From assembly GCF_016925615.1 (NCBI RefSeq), contig NZ_CP070499.1, forward strand, positions 1,860,001-1,924,000: a DNA stretch of 64,000 nucleotides. The letters run 5' to 3'. The notes under the pieces are model-generated. The model ran no database searches. It saw nothing but the letters and a program-made list of their open reading frames with translations, and was not told the origin of the DNA. A program made the translations under genes and the position numbers. Positions 52,453 to 60,871 of this stretch are shown here, piece by piece (within the stretch, counting starts at the first letter, position 1; each line of letters begins with the position of its first letter). Source of the DNA: Natronosporangium hydrolyticum (GTDB taxonomy: Bacteria > Actinomycetota > Actinomycetes > Mycobacteriales > Micromonosporaceae).

Positions 52453-54375
52453 ATGAATAACGCTTTGATGTCGGATCCGACCATTGTCGAATCCGAGCTT
52501 CCCGACCAGCTCCGGTCGCTGGAGTTCCGGGTGCTGGGTCCGCTGGAGATGCGGGCGGGGGAGGTGGTGTTGCCGATCGCGGGGGCGCGTCAGCGTACGG
52601 TGCTGGCGATGTTGCTCACCGCTGCCGGCCGGGTGGTGCCGGTGGACACTCTGGTCGAGGCGGTATGGGACGGGCATCCGCCGGTCACCGGCCGCACCCA
52701 GGTGGCGATCTGCGTGGCCGGGCTCCGCAAGACCTGCAAGGCGGCGGGCGCGGGCGAAGTGGTGGTGACCGCGTCACCCGGGTACCGGCTGGTTACCGAC
52801 CCGCACCGGCTCGACGCGACCGAGTTCAGTGCGCGGGTCGAGCAGGCGCGCTCGTTCGCCCGGGCACAGCGGGTGGAACGGGCGGTCGCCGCGTTCCGGG
52901 AGGCGTTGGCGATGTGGCGCGGCCGCGCCCTGGTCAACATCCGCAGCGAACTGGTCCGGGCGGCGGCGGCGCGGCTGGAGGAGGAACGGCTCAGCGCGTA
53001 TGAGCAGTACACAGCGCTCCGATTAGAGCTGGGGCAGCACCGGGCGTTGATCGGCGAGCTGACCGACCTGGTCCGGCAGCAACCGACCTGGGAGCAGGCG
53101 CGAGCGCACCTGATGCTGGCCCACTACCGCTGCGGTCGGCGGGCCGAGGCGCTGGAGGTGTTCCGGCAGGGCCGGTCCTACTCCATCGCCGAGCTCGGGC
53201 TGGAGCCCGGGCCGGTGCTCAGCGACCTGCACACCGCGGTGTTGCGGGACGATCCGGGCCTGGCGATGCCCAGCGGCCCAGCGGTGGTCAGCGCAGCCGT
53301 CGATGTGGTGCCGGCCCAGCTGCCGCCCGACGAGCCCGCGTTCACCGGCCGCCGCCGGGAACTCGACCAGCTCGACGACGCCCTACTCGGCGACCGTGGC
53401 CGGAACCGGCCACTACGATGGGGTCAGCTCAGCGGCGGGGTGGGAGTCGGTAAGACCGCGCTGGCGGTGCACTGGGCGCACCGGGTGGCGGCGGAGTTCC
53501 CGGACGGCCAGCTCTTCGTCGACCTGCGGGGTTATGACCCGCACCGCGAACCGGTCCGGGCCGCGGCGGTGCTCGACGACTTCATCCGGGCGCTCGGGCG
53601 CCCGCCGGAGCAGGTACCAGAGGGTATCGATGCCCGGGTCGCCTTCTACCACAGTCTGCTGGCCGAGCGTCGGATGCTGATCGTGCTGGACAACGCGCGT
53701 TCGTACGCCCAGATTCAGCCATTGTTGCCGGGCTCCGGCAATTGTCGGGTGATCGTCACCGGACGGGAGACGCTGGATGGTCCGGCGGCGGTCCGGATCC
53801 GGTTGGCGGAGCTGGACGGTGGCGAGTCGACGGCCTTGCTGCGGCGGGCGGTGGGCGATGCCCGGGTAGCGGCGGACGCAACGGCGGTGGCGTGGCTGGG
53901 GGAGCTCTGCGACGGTCTGCCGCTGGCGCTGCGTTCGGCGGCGGCGAGGCTCGCCGCCAAGCCGCACTGGAGCGTGGGGGAGCTGGCCCACCGGCTCGCC
54001 GACGGTCAGCGGCGGCTCACCGAACTCGACCCCGGCGACACTGGGCTGACCGCCGGGTTCTGGCTGACGTACCAGTCGCTGCCAGCGGACGCCGCGAGCA
54101 TGTTCCGGCGGCTGACGTTGCTCTCGGCGCACGAGGTGGCGGCCGCCGACGCAGCTCCGTTGCTGGCGATCGGGCCATCGGCCGCGGAGGACCTGTTGGA
54201 GCGGCTGGTCGACGCGCACCTGTTGGAGGTGGGGCGCCGAGACGAGCAGGGCCGCCGCCGATTCCGCCTGCGTGGGCTGCGCCGACTCTACGCACAACAG
54301 CGGGCGGGGCTCGACGACAGCCCGAGTGACCACCGGGACGTGCAGGAACGATTGTCGCCGGCGGAGGCCGGGTAA
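52453..54375 (+). CDS. SARP-family activator (SARP-BTAD-NB-ARC, no TPR)
   Basis: The probable pathway-specific transcriptional activator. An OmpR-like winged helix lies at about 18-105 (LEFRVLGPLEMRAG, RQRTVLAMLL), then the bacterial transcriptional activation domain (110-260), then NB-ARC/AAA-like with P-loop GGVGVGKTAL (Lys334) and VIVTGR. The protein ends at 640 aa without the TPR region of AfsR-type proteins, so it is a medium-size SARP. ATG 52453 follows GGAGG at 8-base spacing, which makes it better than GTG 52444. Codon 191 is TTA, the rare leucine codon that places many actinomycete regulators under bldA tRNA control. It is divergent from the monooxygenase with about 41 bases between starts. 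Confidence 0.92.
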   Translation: MNNALMSDPTIVESELPDQLRSLEFRVLGPLEMRAGEVVLPIAGARQRTVLAMLLTAAGRVVPVDTLVEAVWDGHPPVTGRTQVAICVAGLRKTCKAAGAGEVVVTASPGYRLVTDPHRLDATEFSARVEQARSFARAQRVERAVAAFREALAMWRGRALVNIRSELVRAAAARLEEERLSAYEQYTALRLELGQHRALIGELTDLVRQQPTWEQARAHLMLAHYRCGRRAEALEVFRQGRSYSIAELGLEPGPVLSDLHTAVLRDDPGLAMPSGPAVVSAAVDVVPAQLPPDEPAFTGRRRELDQLDDALLGDRGRNRPLRWGQLSGGVGVGKTALAVHWAHRVAAEFPDGQLFVDLRGYDPHREPVRAAAVLDDFIRALGRPPEQVPEGIDARVAFYHSLLAERRMLIVLDNARSYAQIQPLLPGSGNCRVIVTGRETLDGPAAVRIRLAELDGGESTALLRRAVGDARVAADATAVAWLGELCDGLPLALRSAAARLAAKPHWSVGELAHRLADGQRRLTELDPGDTGLTAGFWLTYQSLPADAASMFRRLTLLSAHEVAAADAAPLLAIGPSAAEDLLERLVDAHLLEVGRRDEQGRRRFRLRGLRRLYAQQRAGLDDSPSDHRDVQERLSPAEAG

Positions 54376-54417
54376 TCTGGCGGGTGGGAATCACACGAAA
54401 ACCACAATGGAGTGGCG

Positions 54418-55758
54418 ATGTCTGGACTGTCCGTAAACGCTGCCCCCGCCGCCGGCTCTGGCGTCACCACGCCCGAGCTGGTGGTGCTCATCCGCGACAT
54501 CAGCACTGTGGCGGTGATCCGCATGGCCGAGGTGGTCCGGCAGGCCGGCTGCCGGGTCGCGCTCGTCACCGGGCCGGACACCCCGGCCGTGCAGGCGCGC
54601 CTGGCCGCGGGCTTCGATGAGGTAGAGGTGGTGGCGGACCTCGGCGACCTGCCAGCAGTGACCGCGGCGCTACACCGACTCGCCGTCGGGCAGCGGCTCA
54701 GCGCGGTGCTCGCCACCTCCGACAGCTGCGTTTCGCTGGCGGCGCAGGCCGCCGCGGCGGCGGGGCTCACCCGCACGCCCGCCGAGCCGATCGTCCTCAC
54801 CCGCAACAAATTTGCTGCCCGGCAACGGTTGCGCCGGTGTGGCGCCTCGGTGCCCGGATATGCGCTGCTCTCCGGCGAGGGGCAGGTCGCTTCGGTCGCA
54901 GCGCAGGTGGGGCTGCCCGCGGTTGCGAAGCCGGTCACCGGCACCGGCAGTCACCTGGTCTTCACCGTCGCCAGCGAGGCTGAGCTGGCGGCTGCTTATC
55001 AGACCACGGTGGCGCGGCTGGCGGCCCGCCCGCTGGGCCAGCTGTACCGGCAGCCGCTGGCCGATGATGCCGGCGAGCGGGTGGATCCGCTGCGCACGGT
55101 GCTGGTCGAGGCGGCTCTGCAGGGGCGCGAATACTGTGTCGACCTGGTGGTCCGCGACGGTGAGGTGAGCCAGCTCGGCCTGGTCGACAAGTTCCTGCTG
55201 GACGAGCGGTTCTTCGAGCTCGGCTTCGTCAGCCCACCGTTCGATCTGCCGCCGGAGCGGGAGCAGGCGATCCGGGAGTGCGTCGACGCCGCCGTAACCG
55301 CGCTGGGCCTGGACAACACGGTCGCCCACGTCGAGGTGATCGACGATCCGGTGCTCGGACCCACCATCGTCGAGGTCAACCCGGGCCGACCGGGCGGGCC
55401 CGGGCCGATGACGCTCTACTCGGCGGCGGGAGTGAACACCGTCGCCGAGCTGATCGCGGTGCACCGGGGCACCCCCGGTGGCGAGCTGCCGGAGCAGGTG
55501 CCGGTCCCGCTGGCGTCGATGTGCTTCTACGCCCACGGCCGCGGGCGGCTGCGGGCCGTGGAAGGGCTTGACCAGGTGGCCAACCACCCTGACGTGCTCT
55601 CGGTCAACTCGTCGCTGGAGCCGGGGGACCTGTTGACCGACGAACATGAGGTGATCGTGGCGACCGCGGTGCTGGCCGGCTTCGTCGACCGGGAAGACCT
55701 GGTCAAGACCTACCACGAGCTCGCTGGCTCGATCCGGCTCGTCGCGGATCGCGACTAG
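54418..55758 (+). CDS. ATP-grasp carboxylate-amine ligase
   Basis: A 446-aa ATP-grasp enzyme that would activate a carboxylate as an acyl phosphate for attack by an amine. Visible parts are the preATP-grasp N-lobe, TRNKFAARQRLRRCGASVPGY, the lysine strand PAVAKPVTGTGSHLV, LVEAALQGREYCVDLVV, and the metal-binding VEVNPGRPGG. ATG 54418 has GGAG 5 bases upstream and lies 42 bases after the SARP gene. In the cluster it could add an amino acid outside the assembly line, or make a dipeptide or unusual building block. The substrate is not readable. Confidence 0.87.
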   Translation: MSGLSVNAAPAAGSGVTTPELVVLIRDISTVAVIRMAEVVRQAGCRVALVTGPDTPAVQARLAAGFDEVEVVADLGDLPAVTAALHRLAVGQRLSAVLATSDSCVSLAAQAAAAAGLTRTPAEPIVLTRNKFAARQRLRRCGASVPGYALLSGEGQVASVAAQVGLPAVAKPVTGTGSHLVFTVASEAELAAAYQTTVARLAARPLGQLYRQPLADDAGERVDPLRTVLVEAALQGREYCVDLVVRDGEVSQLGLVDKFLLDERFFELGFVSPPFDLPPEREQAIRECVDAAVTALGLDNTVAHVEVIDDPVLGPTIVEVNPGRPGGPGPMTLYSAAGVNTVAELIAVHRGTPGGELPEQVPVPLASMCFYAHGRGRLRAVEGLDQVANHPDVLSVNSSLEPGDLLTDEHEVIVATAVLAGFVDREDLVKTYHELAGSIRLVADRD

Positions 55759-55805
55759 TCACCGGGGCCGCATTCACCGCGAAAATCAACTCGATAACGG
55801 GTTGA

Positions 55806-57389
<1,584 letters not shown>

Positions 57390-57394
57390 TCGCG

Positions 57395-57958
57395 ATGGCC
57401 ATCCGGCAACCCGGCACCGTCGCGGCGCCCGCCGAGGTCCGTGAGGTCCTCCCGGTCGACTCTGCCGACCCGGTCACCACGCTGGGGTTCCGAACGCTGA
57501 TGAGCGGGTTCCCCAGCGGGGTGGCGGTGGTCTGTGCGGTGGATCAGCAGCAGCGGCCGCACGGCATGACCTGCACCTCGTTGTGTAGCGTGACGGTCGA
57601 CCCGCCGACGCTGCTGGTGAGCCTGCAGGTGGCGAGCGGAACCCTGCACGCCCTGCGCGAGCGCGGCTCGTTCACGCTGAATCTGCTGCACGCGCAGGGG
57701 CAGGGCACCGCCGAGCTGTTCGCCTCCCGGGATCCGGACCGGTTCGGTCGGGCGACCTGGCAGCCGTCGCCGGTGGTGGGGGCGCCGTGGCTGACCGAGG
57801 CGGCGTTCGCACTGGCCGAGTGCCGGGTGAGCCAGCTCGTCCCGGTCGGCGATCACACGCTGGTGATCGGAGCGGTGGTAAACATCCAGCAGCGTCCCGA
57901 CACCCCGTTGCTCTACGGGCTGCGGCAGTTCGCCAGCTGGCCCGGCCACGCCGGCTGA
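57395..57958 (+). CDS. Flavin reductase partner of the halogenase
   Basis: A 187-aa flavin reductase-like (FMN-binding split barrel) protein. It shows FPSGVAVVCAVD, HGMTCTSLCSVTVDPPTLLVSL and GSFTLNLL, the usual opening half of the family. It would deliver FADH2 to the halogenase just upstream, and possibly to the monooxygenase. It is tightly spaced on both sides (5 and 6 bases), so it is part of one operon. Confidence 0.92.
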   Translation: MAIRQPGTVAAPAEVREVLPVDSADPVTTLGFRTLMSGFPSGVAVVCAVDQQQRPHGMTCTSLCSVTVDPPTLLVSLQVASGTLHALRERGSFTLNLLHAQGQGTAELFASRDPDRFGRATWQPSPVVGAPWLTEAAFALAECRVSQLVPVGDHTLVIGAVVNIQQRPDTPLLYGLRQFASWPGHAG

Positions 57959-57964
57959 CCGCGG

Positions 57965-59233
57965 ATGGCGCACTTCCTGCTGGCGGTGGCGGTGGTGGTG
58001 CTGGCCTGCCAGCTCACCGGCGCGCTGCTGGTACGCCTCCGCCAACCCCGGGTGGTCGGGGAGATCCTCGGTGGGCTGCTGCTCGGGCCGTCCGCCTTCG
58101 GTCTGCTGCTGCCGGCCGCCCGTGGTTGGCTGTTCACCCCGGAGGTGGTGAGCGGCATCCAGATGGCGGCCGAGCTCGGGGTCGTCATGTTCATGTTCCT
58201 GCTCGGCTGTGAGCTGCAACTCGGTCAGATCCGCGCCCGCCGTCGCTCGGTAGCGTTGATCGTCGCCGGCGGCATGGGGCTACCGTTCCTGGCTGGGGCC
58301 GGGCTCGCGTGGGCCGGGCACGGCCTGATCGGCGGGGCCGCACACGCGCCCGCGGCACACATCCTCTTCTTCGGTCTGGCGATGTCGATCACCGCGTTGC
58401 CGGTGCTGGCACGGATGCTGGGCGATCTACGCAAGGAGAACACCCCGTTAGGGACACTGACCCTCGCCTGCGCCGCCACCGGTGACGGGCTCACCTGGGC
58501 GGTGCTGGCGGTGATGTTCGGCATGCTCGGCGTCGCTGGCGGTGGCGCGATGGCGAGCATCCTACTGCCGCTCGGCCTACTAGCGGTCACCGTCGCGGTG
58601 GTGCGGCCCGGGCTACGGATGCTGGTGGCACGGGTGGAACGCTCGCCGAGCGCAATCCGACTCCTGTTGCCACTTCTGGTCGCGGGCGCGCTGGCCTACG
58701 CCGGCCTGGCAGAGTTGGCGGGGCTGCACCCGGTGATCGGCGCGTTCCTGTTCGGACTCGTAGTGCCCCGCGGCTCGCAGACCGTGGCTGAGGTCAACCA
58801 TCATCTGCGAGGCTTCGCGGTGATGATCCTGTTGCCGCTGTTCTTCGCCGGGATCGGCCTCGACACCACCGTTGGCGCGTTGGGTGCCGACGGTTGGGCC
58901 TGGCTGTTCTTCGGCGCGGTGTTGCTGGTGGCGGTCGGCAGCAAGCTGTTGGGAGCGGCCAGCGGGGCCCAGCTGTCGGGGCTCTCCGCCCGCGAGTCCT
59001 GGCAGGTCGGGGCGTTGATGAACTGTCGGGGAGTGACCGAGCTAGTGGTCATCTCAGTCGGGTTCGAGTATCAATTGATCAACTCGGTGGGGCTGACCAC
59101 ACTGGTGCTGATGGCGCTGATCACGACCGCGTTGACCGCCCCGTTGGTCCGAGCCTTCGAACGATGGCCTCGCGAACCCGCGCCGGTGGAACCGCCAGCG
59201 TCCAGCCAGACCGGAGGAGGAAGCAAAGCGTGA
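57965..59233 (+). CDS. CPA2 family sodium/proton antiporter-like transporter
   Basis: A 422-aa membrane protein with about 12 hydrophobic segments and the family features QPRVVGEILGGLLLGPS, LGVVMFMFLLGCEL, LSITALPVLARML-like and ATGDGLTW. There is no RCK or zinc-finger extension, unlike the antiporter at 5.6 kb. Such antiporters are common in actinomycete biosynthetic clusters, where they are annotated as exporters or ion-homeostasis and self-protection proteins; which applies here is unknown. Codon 162 is TTA. It overlaps the next gene as GTGA. Confidence 0.88.
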   Translation: MAHFLLAVAVVVLACQLTGALLVRLRQPRVVGEILGGLLLGPSAFGLLLPAARGWLFTPEVVSGIQMAAELGVVMFMFLLGCELQLGQIRARRRSVALIVAGGMGLPFLAGAGLAWAGHGLIGGAAHAPAAHILFFGLAMSITALPVLARMLGDLRKENTPLGTLTLACAATGDGLTWAVLAVMFGMLGVAGGGAMASILLPLGLLAVTVAVVRPGLRMLVARVERSPSAIRLLLPLLVAGALAYAGLAELAGLHPVIGAFLFGLVVPRGSQTVAEVNHHLRGFAVMILLPLFFAGIGLDTTVGALGADGWAWLFFGAVLLVAVGSKLLGAASGAQLSGLSARESWQVGALMNCRGVTELVVISVGFEYQLINSVGLTTLVLMALITTALTAPLVRAFERWPREPAPVEPPASSQTGGGSKA

Positions 59234-60297
59234 AAGTAACGGTGAGCGCGGGCGGCCACAAAGTGACCGACTGGGCGGACCTGTCGACGCTGGCGGTGGA
59301 GGCCGAACGGCTCGGAGCAGATTCACTGTGGACGGCAGAAACCTGGGCGCACGACGGTGCGACTCCGCTGGCGTACCTGGCGGCCAAGACCAGCACCCTC
59401 AAACTGGTGAGCAGCGTGCTGCAGGTCGGCAGCCGCAGCCCGGCACTGTTGGCGATGACCGCGATGACGCTGCACTCGATGTCTGGCGGGCGGTTCATCC
59501 TCGGGCTGGGCACCAGCGGTCCGCAGGTGATGGAGGGCTGGCACGGTGTCCCGTTCGACCGGCCGGTGCAGCGTACCCGGGAGGTGGTGGAGATCTGCCG
59601 GCGGGTCTTCGCCGGTGAGCCGCTGCGCTACGACGGTCAGCTATACCAGCTGCCGCTCGACGCGGCACACGGCGGCAGCGGCGAGGGCAAGGTGCTGAGC
59701 AGCGACGCCCCACCCACCCCCGAGCTGCCGATCTACCTGGCCGCGTTGGGGCCACGGAACCTGCGCCTCACCGGCGAACTGGCCGACGGCTGGATCGGCA
59801 CGTCCTTCCTCCCGGAGAGCGCGCAGGTGTTTCTCGACCCGATCCGGGCCGGTGCGCAGGCGGCCGGACGCAGCCTGCGCGACGTCGACATCATGGTCGG
59901 CGGACAGGTCTGGTTCACCGACGACGTGGAACTCGCCGCCTATGAGCTAAAGCTGCACGCCGCGTTTGTGCTGGGTGGCATGGGGTCGTCGCGCCACAAC
60001 TTCTACCACGCGGCCTACTGCCGCCAGGGGTGGGCAGACGACGTCCAAGAGGTACGGCGACTGTGGCTGGCCGGTGACCGCGACGAGGCGATCGAGCGGG
60101 TGCCGCTGGAGCTGGTGCTCGCCACCAACCTGGTGGGCTCCCCAACGGACGTGCGCGAGCGGCTGCGCCGCTACCGGGACGCCGGCGTGACCACCTTCCG
60201 GGCCAGCCTGCGCGGTCAGACGGTAGCCGACCGCCTGGACACCCTCGGGCAACTACTCGACCTGATCCGGGAAGTCGATCTGCCCCGCCGATCATGA
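59230..60297 (+). CDS. LLM-class (luciferase-like) flavin/F420 oxidoreductase
   Basis: A 355-aa TIM-barrel oxidoreductase using FMNH2 or F420. It shows EAERLGADSLWTAETWAHD, then SGGRFILGLGTSGPQVMEGWHG, then LAALGPRNLRLTGELADGWIG. The length and the LGLGTSGPQ pattern resemble F420-dependent actinobacterial members. The GTG overlaps the antiporter stop by 4 bases, so it is co-translated. It probably tailors the product (redox or hydroxylation); the substrate is unknown. It is the last gene of the cluster, as a long hairpin follows directly. Confidence 0.9.
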   Translation: MKVTVSAGGHKVTDWADLSTLAVEAERLGADSLWTAETWAHDGATPLAYLAAKTSTLKLVSSVLQVGSRSPALLAMTAMTLHSMSGGRFILGLGTSGPQVMEGWHGVPFDRPVQRTREVVEICRRVFAGEPLRYDGQLYQLPLDAAHGGSGEGKVLSSDAPPTPELPIYLAALGPRNLRLTGELADGWIGTSFLPESAQVFLDPIRAGAQAAGRSLRDVDIMVGGQVWFTDDVELAAYELKLHAAFVLGGMGSSRHNFYHAAYCRQGWADDVQEVRRLWLAGDRDEAIERVPLELVLATNLVGSPTDVRERLRRYRDAGVTTFRASLRGQTVADRLDTLGQLLDLIREVDLPRRS

Positions 60298-60325
60298 GCC
60301 CCCGCCTGCCCCGCCGATCATGAGC
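60280..60325. repeat. 20-nt direct repeat overlapping the LLM stop codon
   Basis: CTGCCCCGCCGATCATGAGC occurs at 60280-60299, where it includes the LLM stop codon, and again at 60306-60325, where it runs into the left arm of the long hairpin. A third, inverted copy of GCCGATCATGAGC forms the end of the right hairpin arm. Confidence 0.85.
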
Positions 60326-60393
60326 TAGTTGACCGACACACCGGGCGTGTCGGTCAACTAGCTCATGATCGGCCCGCCGCCGGGCGGCGGGCC
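60313..60393. terminator. 27-bp perfect hairpin plus adjoining GC hairpin
   Basis: Arms 60313-60339 and 60347-60373 are perfect over 27 bp with a 7-nt loop. A second stem (60371-60380 with 60384-60393) overlaps its foot. They lie between the convergent LLM gene and the 60409 minus-strand gene, and so could terminate both. The design is like the hairpin after leuS. Confidence 0.7.
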
Positions 60394-60408
60394 GGGGGCC
60401 CGGGTCGC

Positions 60409-60783
60409 TTAGACGTAGGTGGCTGCGTTGGGGTTGCGGGATAGGACGCTGGTCTGATTCTGGGCGACGGTGGTCTGGTCGCTCAGTAGCGCGGTTCCCT
60501 CGTCGTCAGCGACCGCGACGGTGACCGCGGCGGAGCCGGTGTTGGTACCGAGGGCTTCGATATTGTCGGAGAGCTCGTTGACCACCGGCCGCCAGCGGTC
60601 GCGGTAGCGGGCGACCGCGGCGGTGACCCGCTGGTGGTGGAGCCCGCCGGAGGCCAGTGCCAGGTGGGACAGGTAGCGGCTGGCCAGGCCCGCGGCGTCG
60701 GTGTGCTGATTGGCGACCTGCTGCCCGGCGGCGTGGACCTGTTCGGTGTGGCTGGTCAGGTGATCGTTCTGCACCGAGGTCAC
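60409..60783 (-). CDS. Small helical WXG100/ESX-like protein
   Basis: A 124-aa protein predicted to be mainly helical for residues 1-80, with a polar tail. Length and composition (His/Gln/Ala-rich helix, break near residue 45, second helix with RDRWRPVVNELSDNIEAL) resemble type VII secretion targets of the WXG100 superfamily, but no WXG motif is seen. It is divergent from the large type VII-like gene by about 90 bases. No enzymatic motif is visible. Confidence 0.6.
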   Translation of the reverse strand: MTSVQNDHLTSHTEQVHAAGQQVANQHTDAAGLASRYLSHLALASGGLHHQRVTAAVARYRDRWRPVVNELSDNIEALGTNTGSAAVTVAVADDEGTALLSDQTTVAQNQTSVLSRNPNAATYV

Positions 60784-60871
60784 CCTTCATCGTCGTCAGT
60801 TGACTGCTGGTGATAGGAAGGCTACAGACGTACCGCAATCGATGGTGACGAGGCTGGGGGAGGGCCGGGTC

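Noticed and set aside
52412-52453. TTG 52453 as start of the monooxygenase
   Set aside because: It would overlap the SARP start codon and adds a proline-rich stretch not expected before the FAD-binding strand; ATG 52411 or 52402 is more natural.
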